Position numbers and translations under genes: made by a program | Assembly: GCA_000497125.2 (NCBI GenBank) | Contig: CM035316.1 | Coordinates: forward strand, 634,001-698,000 | Direction: 5' to 3' | Length of the DNA: 64,000 nt | From: Spironucleus salmonicida | Lineage: Eukaryota > Fornicata > Diplomonadida > Hexamitidae | Notes under the pieces: generated by a model | What the model was told of the DNA's origin: nothing | What the model saw: the letters and a program-made list of their open reading frames with translations, nothing else | Database searches by the model: none | Shown here: in pieces, positions 1 to 12,055 of the stretch | How the letters are laid out: each line of letters starts with the position of its first letter | Position numbering within the stretch: the first letter of the stretch is position 1

Positions 1-380
1 GATAATAACATATGAGACCATATACATCTAAGGCACAGTAATTCTAATTTAGGTTAGATAATTCTGAAGTGTAAAAAGTTGATCTTATTTAGTTATCGAA
101 TTCTCTATAATAATCGCAATTAGTTTAAGAGTCAGAAATTAATGTTTTGCAATAAGAAAATGAATAATTAAATGCTGCACTTATCCTACTTAAGGATTAA
201 TTTCATTTAAAAAAACTTAGCTATGACGAAAATTTTTAAAAATTGTAGGATGAGAATTTTTAGCTAAAACGTGAAAATTACTCACTTAATTAACAGAATG
301 AAATATTTCATAATAAAATTAATGATTTAAATATTTAAAAAAATAACTTTGTGAGACAAAATGTTTAAGTTTTAAATGCG
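1..380. other. AT-rich intergenic sequence
   Basis: Very AT-rich sequence with no convincing open frame under the UAA/UAG=Gln code. It probably contains the upstream region of the gene starting at 381. I see no RNA gene or repeat in it. Confidence 0.5.
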
Positions 381-1139
381 ATGGATAAAAACTTTAGTGA
401 TGAAATACGAGACATTGGTACTACATCAAAAAATCAGCTTATTGTAATTGGTAAACGACTTGATAAAATCAATAGTTATATTAAGTAATTAGAAATTAAA
501 TTTAATAAATAATAAATAGATAAATAAGTCATAGTTGATGAAATTAATGGATTAGTGTAAGATAAGAAAAATTTACAAAAGGAGTTAATTTTTGCGCAAA
601 CTAAGGTCTAATCTTAAGATTAAGAAATATAGACTGCAATATTTTCAGAAGAATAAGAGTTAAGACAAAGAATTATTAGTTGTAAAACAGAATTTCCTAT
701 TTTTCCCACGGTTAGTGATGTTAAAAAATTATTTGCAGCGTTTACTGAGCATGAAAAGCGTTTGTTCTATACATTTATTGATGAAAAGTATATTAATAAT
801 GTGCTGAAAAGCGTTGACTTATTGGTGTGTCTAGATTTTCATTAAGTTGTAAAGTTTGAGGATTTAGTAATATATTTATAAAACATGTGGGATAAAGATT
901 TCGAGGTTAAGATAAAGTATTTTCTTAAAAAATATAAGGTAATGTTACAAATTCCTGAACGAATAGGATATTTAGGTATGCCATTGTTCAATACTGATAG
1001 AATTGAAGAGGATGACTCGGAAGATGTTTGGATGATAATAATGGTATGGTTTATAATTTTAGATGGGAAAAAGCATTTTGATAAAGATGATATAATTTTT
1101 AAAATTGAAGATACAGAATTATGCTGGTTTGAACCATGA
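381..1139 (+). CDS. Hypothetical coiled-coil protein
   Basis: A 252-residue ORF read with TAA/TAG as Gln and closed by TGA at 1137. The ATG at 381 is the first in this frame that gives an uninterrupted reading. Residues about 1-90 are charged and Gln-rich and look like an amphipathic helix or coiled coil. The rest is a mixed globular segment ending in an acidic stretch (EEDDSEDVW) and a hydrophobic patch. I do not recognise a family. The many in-frame TAA/TAG codons, mostly where Gln suits a coiled coil, support real coding. Its 3' end overlaps a weaker antisense ORF. Confidence 0.6.
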
Positions 1140-1518
1140 TGATATTGAGTATTATGTTATTCCTTTCCTTATTAATATTATTCCTCATTTTTAATATATA
1201 ATTGTTAATTGTATTCATATTAAATTGTCCTATCCATAATATAGACCGATAATAACATATATTAGTCTTTCCGCAAATGTAAGTTAAATTATCAATAGTT
1301 GAAATTAACGGCATCCCTGATGGTCCCATACAATTTACAGCATCGGTTCTAGATAAGCATGTACTACTATAAGAATAAGGAGCATAAATTATTATTTCAG
1401 AAGAAGATTTGTTAGTAGTATTTAATGAATAAAATTCACTTTTTAAGCATAATAAAACAGATTTAAATACATTAGTCACTGTATTGATCAATTAAAGAAT
1501 ATATATTGATCTAATCAT
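988..1518 (-). CDS. Doubtful small ORF, possibly membrane-associated
   Basis: A 176-residue minus-strand ORF (ATG at 1518, TGA at 988) that overlaps the 3' 150 bases of the plus-strand gene ending at 1139. It has several Cys residues and a GPSGMP segment, and its composition in the non-overlapping part looks moderately protein-like. With only TGA as a stop, AT-rich DNA makes long chance ORFs, so this could be noise. No family recognised. Confidence 0.25.
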
Positions 1519-2140
1519 GTAACAAACTATAGCTTAAAAAAAGACATAAGAGATTGTTTTTACACCTATCGATTCTTAATACATTGATCTTCTAGTGTTT
1601 TTTAAAAATCCATAATAATAACGTGTTACTAATGTTAATTTATAATTTTCCTAGAATATTTCTCTCATACTTTAAATTGATTTTTAGTCAACTATAACCA
1701 TAAACAATATCGCGACATTTAGTTTAACTGCTATGAATTTTCTTAGCATGCCTACATGCTCATGGGCGTGTGATTTGGTGGTTGATAATGATGTATATAG
1801 ATTTTAATAATTTGAGGTAGAAACCAATGAAAAACTAGACATAAATAAATTGTAGTTACAATAACGTACTTAGCTGTCAATTAATGATATTTAAGCATAT
1901 TCAGAGCTATAAAACACTAATAACTTCTCGTTTTTCGAATCTCATTAGTAATTGGCGAATTATACTTGCAACGCTATATAAGCGTTTGATCTCGGCACAT
2001 CTGAAGCTTTTGAACTATTTTATATATCAAATAGGCCTCTTAATTAAATTTATTGTATTCCAAATCTGTCAAACTAGGTAAATTTTGACAACATTCACGC
2101 AATTTTTTACCCAAAATTTAACCTTCTGAAAAAGCTCCAA
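1519..2140. other. AT-rich intergenic sequence
   Basis: Low-complexity AT-rich sequence. A short plus-strand frame from 1884 runs to a TGA near 2127 but reads as random hydrophobic residues, so I do not annotate it. The last 40 bases should hold the upstream region of the gene at 2141. Confidence 0.4.
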
Positions 2141-5100
2141 ATGCTATCTCAGCCGGAATGTTCAAAATTCAAACAACTGAAAGACAGCCCAGTACCACTT
2201 GAAACCATCGGCCCTGTAAATAATACCAAAATTAACGATTTCACGCGTGCACAGCTGTATCAGACCTCACTGATGGACGCACCCTTTGACATAGATCTAA
2301 TGGAATACGCCCTAGTTTTTGAGCTTTCTGGAGCCGAAATCAAGGACCCCACAAAGAAAAATTACCTTCTGAACGTCCTGGACTTCCCCTGCCCGCTGGA
2401 TCTCAAAATTCACGCGATTCCGCTAAAAATCGAAAAGCTGACCGCGCAGCCCACAGACACCAAACCGTCCAAAGGCAAGACAACAGAGGCCGTATATTCT
2501 GACAATTCTCCCAACTACACACTCCGAAACCGCCTCGTAGGGGCGAATTTTCTCGTCGAGCAGCTGCAGAAAACGGCGATTGAGGGCCTCAGCTGCGTTG
2601 GCAAGGACAACGAATTCGTGCGAAAGCTGCTAGCGGGCTATGGCGCGAATTGCGAGAATCAAAATACAGCGAAAACGCTTATAAAGTAGCTCCTGAAGCT
2701 CAATTTCATCGTCGTTCTCGGCGCTGGCACTTCCCCACCACACATCCCTAGCACGCGCTTCCTGGCGAGTGCGCAAAAGCCGATTTCGCTCGTAGGAGAC
2801 TTCAGCCGAAAACTAGCAGGAAACGCGCCAGTTTTGACCCCGAAAAGCGCTCCACTGGCGTTTCACGCCATCGAGCTGAAACCTTCCGCACAGCTCAAAA
2901 AGCACATGATTTCGCTTCTGCAGAGCCTGGCGGAGCGCTACGTCCTGGCGCAGAAGCCAACGAGCTCGATGCTGCAGTCGCTCTCTTGCAAGGAGGCGCT
3001 GGAGGTCGACAGGATCGTCAGGCGCAAGCAGCTGGCGCTGCGCGGCATTCAGGGAAAATTCACGCAGGAAACCGCGAAGGCGCGGCTTGAAATCCAGGAC
3101 CAGCTGAGCATGGGGGAGTTCCAGGAGATCGTGCAGGGAGAGGGCTTTCTGGAGTCGATTGTGCGCATCATCGAGCCGCAGATTCTCGATTTGGCGTAGC
3201 AGGGCTTTTCGAGCCTCAAGGGGCTCATCGCTGAAATTCAGATCATTTTGGAGCACTAGGTGTCGAAATTGAACAGTTTCGCGAGCAAAATTAAGCCGAT
3301 TGCGCACTTTGCGCAAATTAAGCCCACGGGGCTGAAATCGCCCTAAATACTTTCGAATATTAGCTCTCAAGTAGAGATAGATTCGCTGGCATCGAGCTAG
3401 CAGGATGAGCTGGTGATGGAAAATTAGGATACTCGCGTAATTTTAGGCCCTCAGTTGAACTAGATCATTTAGTTAATCTCAACTTATGATGCTTAATACA
3501 TGGAGTATTCTTTTTAAGCACTAATTTCAATTTTAGCTAAAAACCCAATTAGTGCGTTCTCATGTAAGGATTTCAGACTATTTATTTAACTTTTAGTGTA
3601 TTGTGGATTTCTGATGTCATAACCACATGAAATTTAGGCAGTTGAAGATTAGTCTAGGATAAATTAATATCTAAAGTAACCTACCTCGATCGTTATTACA
3701 ATGAATTCAACTCCAGAATTTTAGGCATTTATACCCAGTTCAGTGGCCATGTTGAGTTTGGCTTGGATCAAAACTGAGCGCTTTTTGACAATATTAGCAG
3801 ATTAAAAGGATAAATTTGTTAACTGTTCAGGAGAAATAACTGACGAGGAGGATAAACCTTTAACAGCAAATATGACAACATCTAGCTAACGTGAAAAACG
3901 ATTAGGGGAATTTGTTTAAGAATAAACTCAATAAAACAAATGTTGTGAAGTTAATGAACACGAAAGCTTATAATTACTAAAAAACATTATTGAGGATGAT
4001 GATGACTTTAGTTTAAATATTATTTACAATGGTTTATTAGTTAAGAAAAATGTTTGGAAAAGTACAGATAGCAAAATGGACATATTATCTAAGTTGTAAA
4101 GTTATAAATATACAAAGTAAGATATATCTAGTATTTTAGAAAATATGGGGTTCCCGTATTTTTAAATGACATAGCATGAAAGATTCAATCTTATTTGTTA
4201 TTCAGACTTAGTTATTTACAATGATGAGGCTGGTAAAAGAAGACAGATGACTATTTATGAAGCAAATAATAAAGATATTGATCTTAGACTTAATAAGCCA
4301 GGAATTTGGATAATTATGTCGTTTTTATACATATTGTGGAAGAAAAACTTAATAAGTGTTAAATAAATAGATATTAGTATTTAAAATGCAGTCAATAAAT
4401 TATATCAAACACATTAGATGGAATTTAGAGGTATTTTATAAGATCTTATTGATAAATAAGAGGAAGATAGATTTATTGCTAGCAGTCAAAGTAGCTATAG
4501 AGCTGGAACAGCTTGTAACTAAAAATAAACTTAATAAGCTCCCACATATGTAAATCTATTACCAAAAGTATAGTCAATTCAATAAGGAATTGATACTAAA
4601 AAGCCTATGGAAAAGCACGTATCGTATAATTAACTAATGGCAATTTAAGAACATATTTGTCAGTAAATGCCTCAAATTTAGCATATTTTACCAACAAGGA
4701 TAGCATTTACTACTGACGAGGAGTATATGGATTATTTATTAAACAAATGTATTCCTGGTGATAAACTAAATATCGAAGATTAAGATCGTATTTACTATTC
4801 GAAAGCAACGGCATTAATTAATCTAAGCGAGTGGTTATGTTTAAGAGGTGAATAAACAATAAGTAAAATGGCATATGAAGAAGCGTAAGTATTTATCTAA
4901 TAAATCAAAACAGATTATAGTTTTGTGTAAACTATGCATTAAAGAGTTCACTTAGTTGTTATCCGTTAATTATTTTTCAGTAAGAATTACAATTCTGTTA
5001 TTGAATATACTGATTTAGTAAAATAATAAGGTGGAATTTTATACTAGAAGATGAAGAACTCGCCTTAATATAATTTACTTCGTTCAAAATCTTTCTTAGA

Positions 5101-6142
5101 AGCATATGTTCAAAAAAGAAATGGAGAAAATGTAAAAATTTACAATACTTTCGTTGACATTTTAGCCTTACTAGAAGAAATCAATAAAAATACATTTTAA
5201 GCATATTATGCTTAAAATAAATCTAAAGGTGATTTTGATGACTTTAATAAAGGAAGTACTAATATAGGAGAGATAGGATTTTTTGATGCAAGTTTTGGTT
5301 ATGGTTTAATGACATGTTTTATATCCTGTGTTGGTATAACTGATCATATTAAGTAAATTTACTTACCAATAGACTTTATCAATATAAGAAAAGTTAAGAA
5401 AGATTAATTGCCTATGACAGCGACTGCATTTTTATAAGATTAATCAATTGCGAATGATAGAAATTCATAAGAAACATTAATAAATATGATTAATTCTGGT
5501 GAATTTGATGTTTTAGATTCGGTTTAATAATCTGCTAGAACTGAAGTTGAAGCTTCTAAGAAAAAATAGAAGAAGATCAACCTTAAAACTAATCAAGATT
5601 ATAATGTTAGTGTTACTGTTGACGAATTCTAAGCAATGAGAAAATAAATTATATAAAACTAACAAGAAGGGTTAGTTAGAGACTCTCCAACTAGATAGCA
5701 ATAACTGGTATCAAAACAATAAAGCTTAGTTTCTCAGCATACGAATATTAAATAAGCAGAATAAGTTTAAGATCAATTAAAAGAGACTTATAAATAAATT
5801 TAATCAGCTGCTATGGCATGCAAGTCATTTTTAGATAATTGGTCAGGGTTTGGTCCAGCATGGGCATTATATTCAATAATATAACTAGCAATGGGCAATG
5901 TGTCTGAGGCTAGAATGAGTTCAAGTTTATCTACTCTGTTAAGTCCACAAGTTCCAGAAACTTGGATAGCATGGTCTGCATGTGAGCTTTTCAACGCTTT
6001 AAATGTTAATGGAAGCTATGATGTAATAATGGATGTTTACAAGTAAATAAGTGCGATGGGTGTCACAAAAAGCAAAGCTATTGATATTTGGGAGGAAGTC
6101 GTAAGATTGGTGGAAAGTTAGAAATAGAAGAATAATAAATGA
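2141..6142 (+). CDS. Large helical-repeat protein, CFAP70-like candidate
   Basis: One uninterrupted 1333-residue frame from ATG 2141 to TGA 6140. The first about 430 codons are GC-rich with few TAA/TAG; after about 3430 the sequence becomes strongly AT-rich with very frequent TAA/TAG Gln codons, but the frame does not change. The N-terminal third looks like beta-rich domains followed by a helical segment. The C-terminal 300 residues contain TPR-like helical pairs, for example the Ala/Trp-rich stretch around residues 1225-1320. This order (beta domains, helical middle, C-terminal TPRs) and weak local similarity resemble the ciliary central-apparatus protein CFAP70, but that is inference. The frame is seen directly; the family name is uncertain. 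Acidic and Gln-rich linkers lie between about residues 560 and 1150. Confidence 0.7.
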
Positions 6143-6228
6143 TTCTAATACTTTACATTATTCAAATATTTTATAATATTTTATCAATTATAATATATTA
6201 GATAATAATATTAAGAATATAATAAACA

Positions 6229-9200
6229 ATGAATTAAATAGATGCAATCCTTAAATATATCAAGAGACCATTAGTTCATTACACACTATCTGAAAATTTA
6301 TAAAATTTATTGTAAAATTATCATAGAACATCACTTTTTAAATCTCTTTCAATGCTACCTCCTACTTTAGTAAATTTCCCTTTATCATTTATAAATTCAT
6401 AAGGCAAGTAAGAAAAAGCATTTATTGAACATGTTAGTTTTAGGTATTTGCCTTTAAGTTCTGAGATCCCATCACCTCATTACCATACTATTCAACCTTA
6501 ATTAAATTAAACATTTGAGAATATATTTAAAAAGTCTGCTTCGGTTAATGGACTTGCCGCATATATCAGAGGTTTAGATTATGATTATTCTGATGAAATA
6601 TTTTCTTAAGTTCATTTTATATCCTCTGACGAAGAAATTCCTACTAATTTGCCTTCACAAGTTATACTAGTGATTTTACCTGGACCAAGGACACCCCCAC
6701 CTAGTTAAAATATTAAAAATACTTTAATTAGAATAAGCTCTGGATTACCATTTACACCACAAGCTATTAATGAATTTTTAGAAATATTTATGGTTGATGA
6801 CTAAAATAAGCTTGATAATCCGTAGTTCTCATCATTCCTACTATAATTTCAATAAAAAATTGCACCAATTGTATTAGATAAGATTTAATAATCACTACTA
6901 TCGACTTCAAAAATTGCTAACTAAAGAAAATTATTTTCATCAGCAAACAATGATGAATTTCGCTTAAAAACTGGTAGCTATTTATACTTACTGAATCTTT
7001 AAACTCAAGCGTCTGATTACTTTAAACTAATCCAGAGTTCAAAATACTTAGTTTTTGCACTAGAAAGACTTAATAGGATTAAGCACTGCCAATTCAGTTA
7101 ATAGTTACTTTTGCTAGCTCAAGATACTGGTAATCTAATATGTAGAAGAATTACAATATTGATGTTTATTTAGTCTAGAGATAATGAAATTTATAATAAT
7201 ATTTTAAGTGGGTAAATAATGTACTCTGAATATGTAAATAGTATTCAAAATGCACATTGCTATTTGATAGCATATGATTATAATAAAAGGTTTGGTATAC
7301 GAAATTTATCATTACTATATAACTCAGTCAAGATATATTTCTTATAAAAAATGTATGAAAACTCATATACTTTGTGCAATGAGTTAATTAAACGAACAAT
7401 TAGGATTAGTGATAATGAACATGTTAAATAGAGTATTCTTACTATTTAAATAGGAAACTCAGTTGGAATAGATAGAGAAAAGTGCTTATAATTTTCAAGA
7501 CAGATTGCTGGAATTAATGCAAAAGCAAAATCTCTTTCAAAAAATTTCAATAATAAATAATTAATTAGCAAGTGGATAGGAAAATAAATGGTAGAAATTT
7601 CTGAGTATCGTGTTATACAAAATGGTATAAGCTAAAATTTTGAAGAAATTGCTTTTAATCAAGATTTTGTTATGGAAAGTTAATTAGAGGCGATTCCATG
7701 TAGTCGAGCTGTTGTAATTTATAGGGCAATGAATACTATCAGAAAAATTCAATAAAATATAGAAATTGAAGAGATAAATCCATTCCTAGAAATTAATGCT
7801 TACAGAAATAAAAATTTATATAAAAATGAGTGTAATCAACTAAACTTGGATAATACACTTTTTAATGGTTGTTTTTGTATAGATAAAAATGAGTTAGTTT
7901 TGAATTAAGCAATTTATGGTAAATATTAAAAAGTTTCTTAATAATATAAAATAGGTGATGATATTTAGATTCTTATATTAGTAAAGTACAAGGCTGCATA
8001 TTTTGATTCAATTGTATCAAATAGCTTATTAATATCAGAAAACTAGAAATTATAAATAACATAACAAATGCCGCTTTCTATTAATGATAATACAATACTT
8101 ATTTTTAGGTTTAAGTTATAAGAAAATGAACATTTTACTCAGTTACAACTCACACTTAATGGCTAATAAATTATATTTACTGTGGATATTAAGTTTATTT
8201 TAAAATCTGAACGAATTTCAAACTTATGTTTATAATTACCTAAAACTATTAAAACAAATCATTATTATTAAGGTAAACTTACTTTAGATAAAGAAGAATA
8301 AACTAATATTTTGTTAACTTCTAATCTTAATTAACATATTTAGTTTGATTCAACAAAGTATTTTTAATTTGATTCTCCTAAAAATATTGATGATGTTCAA
8401 AAATTCTTAGACGTTCTATCCTTAGAAAATACAGATTTATAATTAATAATTTAAAATAAAGAATTTCGTTAAAATGCATTGTCTACCATCTTACTGAAAA
8501 AATTATAGTATAATTTGCTTATTTAAAAACAGTTTAAGGAAGATTTAAATATAACCTAAACAACATCAAATGATATTAATTTTACATTATAATTTTCCAA
8601 ACCAGGAGCATATGTAGTTAGTCTTTATGTGTATGATGGATATCATTTTGCAAAGATCTAATAGCACATAGATGTCATCGAAGGAACCAAAAATATGACA
8701 AAGTTAGCCGGCTATAAAATTGTAAATAAATAGTTGAAATTCTATATTATGCGTGAAAATTAAGATAAAAATTCATTTATTTATTCTAATTATGGAAACT
8801 TAGATAGAATAGGTAAGGTTTCTGCATAAATTACACTATAAAGAAATATGTAACAAGATTAAAATATTGATAGCGTATTTTAGTATTACAAACGAATATT
8901 AATATCAAAAAGCCTAGATTAAATAATTTGCGTAGTAGATGATGCAATACATTAGTTAGATCAAATCACATATATAGAATCTAGCCAAGTAAAAGAACAA
9001 TAGAAACTAGGAAAGTCGCTATTAGAAAAAGATATTAATGGTCTTAATATCATCTATAGTTAATATATATCAAGCATTTTAGCAAAATAACCTATAATGT
9101 TTATCACATTAGATGAATAAAAAATATGGTTTAATTATTCCAAAATGAACCTTGAATTAATTAGTGGATGTGTATATTAAGTATCAGAAGATATTGGGAA

Positions 9201-9393
9201 ATTAAATATCGAACTTTTAAATATAACAGATTATTAATAAACTATTAGTGTCCTAATTCAACCTATTTTAGGATTTGTATAAGGAGATTTAATATTTGAT
9301 ATAATAGTTGAGAAATAATCTTATATATGCAAGGTTTTAGATTTTTATTCCACTATTAAAATTTTTCTAAATGCCTAGTTAGTATTTGAGTGA
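6229..9393 (+). CDS. Hypothetical 1054-residue protein
   Basis: ATG at 6229 follows an AT-rich leader 86 bases after the upstream stop, and the frame closes at TGA 9391. The protein has a helical N-terminal half (about residues 1-600) and a beta-sandwich-like C-terminal half, including a segment near residue 800 with the pattern KPGAYVVSLYVYDG, typical of Ig-like strands. Helical repeats followed by beta-sandwiches occur in TRAPP trafficking subunits (TRAPPC8-11 type), so that is one possibility, but I see no diagnostic motif. Its stop lies only 4 bases from the stop of the convergent minus-strand gene. Confidence 0.65.
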
Positions 9394-9397
9394 GTTT

Positions 9398-10498
9398 TCA
9401 TTAGTGAATAGAGGATATTAATTTAGTAATCTCCTACTAAAATGATTCTTAATGATTACGTCGAACGCTACGGCAGTTAACTTAACCGTTATAAACACAC
9501 TCAACATTTTTAACCCCCACTACACTTTACTCATCATTTCCAAATCCAAATGTATTTGGAATACTTTTTAATACTATATGTTCGTCTTAAAATATATTGT
9601 TGATCATTTCATCTAAACTAAAGCTCTAGTTGATAAAAGATTACTTCATAGGGGACTCTGGTTTCTTGCATAAAATTGCCTTCATCTATTCTTTTGAAAA
9701 TCCAAAATCAGTTGCAATATCTTATAAACTAAACATTTTATCATCCTTTGCAATTACTTTTATTTTACGTTTAGGCCTATAAGTTTATCTGAATATTTCA
9801 GGACGTAGTACTTTTGTCTTTTAAATATCAATATTTGTTTCAATTTTAACAGCTGATACTTAATTTTTAGTATGTATTTCATTTTTAATACGCTTTCTTG
9901 ACATATATGCAATAAACCCTTGATAATCTAATATTTTCAAACAAACCACACTGCGCTTTTAAACATTATCCTATTTACTATGCGTAGTAAGTTCTTATAA
10001 CAGTCCTCTAGCATCATCAATCTTCTAATTCTAGACTTAAAATGTAGCTAAATTAAATTTAATCTAATCAATAATTGTTCTCCCAGAAATCGTCTTTTTA
10101 GCTTCACTTATTGCTTCGCGATAAAGCTCTACTCCAACTTAAAGCGACTTTTGGGTCGCTAATAATTATAAAATTACAGCAGAAAAAAGAGACTTTTAAT
10201 CGCGAAACGGAACCAAATCAACAGTAATGGAGATTTCAGAGAAATCCGCAGTAGAACACCTTCTATTGAATTTTAGGGCTTTTTCCAATAAATTCTCATT
10301 TGTGGTTTTAAGGAGGTATATAATTTAAGAAAATGCGCGGCATTCTAGTGATGTTTTTGGACGTTTTTACAGCAGGGAAAATAACGATAATTAGATATCG
10401 ATTGGGATAGTTGGTAGATACTGCAAAAACGTAACATGCTCTTTATATCCATCTAGTGGAGGATTTTCTGTAGAAAAGAAATCTGTGCATTTTTGCAT
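9398..10498 (-). CDS. TPR-like helical protein
   Basis: A 366-residue minus-strand ORF with ATG at 10498 and TGA at 9398. The first about 210 residues form helix pairs with TPR-like spacing (for example the segment VGVELYREAISEAKK). The C-terminal 150 residues are basic and low in predicted order. It begins 23 bases after the DRC4 stop on the same strand, so the two could share upstream sequence or simply be tightly packed. I cannot assign a specific family. Confidence 0.6.
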
Positions 10499-10521
10499 TT
10501 TAAAGTGAAGTGAAAATCCTT

Positions 10522-11913
10522 TCACAGGTCGTCCCTGACCTCAAACGGCCTGAATCCGTCCATATCGCCGCAGTCGACACCGGCAGCAGTCATCTTGCTC
10601 CTGAACACCCTCAGAGCCTCGTTATAAAGCCGCATTACCCTCGCCAGCTCGAACGAAAGCTCTCGGATATTTCTATTTTTGCCCTCCAAAACGTTGTCAA
10701 GCTGGTTGCTGACGCTCTGGGCGACCGCACCGTCCAAATTTGCGGCTGCCATTACCTCGCCCAACGTGGCAGCCTTGTTCTCGAGCTCCTGCTGCAGCCC
10801 AACGATTCGCCTTTCGAGCACGTTCTGCCTGAATGCGCTGCGCTGCGCAACGTCGCTAACGGCGGCCTCAAATCGCGCCCTCAGCTCGTCCCTCTCGCGC
10901 GCCGTGTCCCTGAGTGCGATTTTCAGCTGATCGTTCTCCCACTGCATCTGGCTGTTCAAAAACTCCATTTTCTACGCCTTTGAGGAGTCCTTCGCCAACT
11001 CCTCGTTCAGCTTCTTCTTCTCGTCCAGCTCCTTCCTGAGCTGCTCGACCTCTGCTAGCGCGTTCTACAAGGGCTGCGTCAGCCTCCTGTTCTCCTGCGC
11101 GATTTCGAACATGAGCTGCTCGTTCGCGACCTGGCGCTTCTTCATCTCCTCGACCTCGTCCTTCAAGTTCTTGATGAGCTCCAAATTCGACCCCGTGATC
11201 TGCTGGTAGTACTCCTTCATCTTCGCGAAGTTCTTCTCGTGCTGCTTGATCAGCTGGTCGATTTGGTTGTTTTTAGCGTTTTCGATTTCGCTGATTTCGG
11301 CCTTTCTGCGGATTTCGCTTTCTTGGAGTGAAAATTGCAATTTGAATTCAAATTCTTTCAGCGAAGACCACAATTTCTGCTCATATTCTTCTCTGGAAAG
11401 CGATAACGAACGAGCGGACCGATCTTTCTGGGCCCTCAAAGTGTCCTGGGAGGACAGATTTTGCTCTTTCAGCGTCAGCTTCAGGGCGTCAATTTCGCGC
11501 AGGAGCTCGTTCTCGCGCGTCCTGTAGAAGTCCTCCTCGGCGCGCAGGGACTGCTCCGCTGAGTTCTTGAGAGAGGATGTCGTGTTCTGGTTCTGGTAGA
11601 GCACGTCCTTGATTTTCTGCTGGTAGACGCGCACCGCGACCGCGTGCGACGATGTGGCCTCCTCTAGCTCGCGCTGCAGCGCGGATGCCGTGTTCTTCAG
11701 GTTTGAGGACGTTTACGACTGCACCTCGTATAGAGAAGCGATTTTATCGCGTTCCAGCTAAAAGAAATTGCGCTCCTCCTGCTCTCTGCGGAGGTCTAAT
11801 TTGGTCTGCGAAAGCTGCGTGTTTAGCTGCTCGATTTGTGCTGTGTAGTCGATCGTGCCTTCGGGCACCTTTGCCTTCTTGCCCTTCTTTCCCTTGGCCG
11901 ATTTTGGAGGCAT
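10522..11913 (-). CDS. DRC4: Dynein regulatory complex subunit 4 (GAS8/DRC4)
   Basis: A 463-residue, almost entirely coiled-coil protein that matches the GAS8/DRC4 family along its length. It has the Lys/Gly-rich start (PPKSAKGKKGKK), the EERNFFQLERDKI block at residues 46-58, then VRVYQQKIKDVLYQNQN and the conserved C-terminal segment ending with a GFRP-type motif. The length is close to the usual about 480. In other flagellates DRC4 is a core scaffold of the nexin-dynein regulatory complex, linking outer doublets and controlling dynein activity. In-frame TAG and TAA codons sit at Gln positions near residues 52 and 68, a direct check on the genetic code because the family has Gln at the first of these sites. 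ATG at 11913 fits the family start. Confidence 0.93.
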
Positions 11914-12055
11914 TTTTGCGGAAGTGATAGTGCGGAAATGTGGAGTGGTTTTGTCGTAGTTATTAATATTATATAAAGTTAAATAGTTAAAAATATGAAA
12001 AAGAATGTATTGATATTATATAGAGTTTAATCTAAAATTTTCCCTTTACAAACAA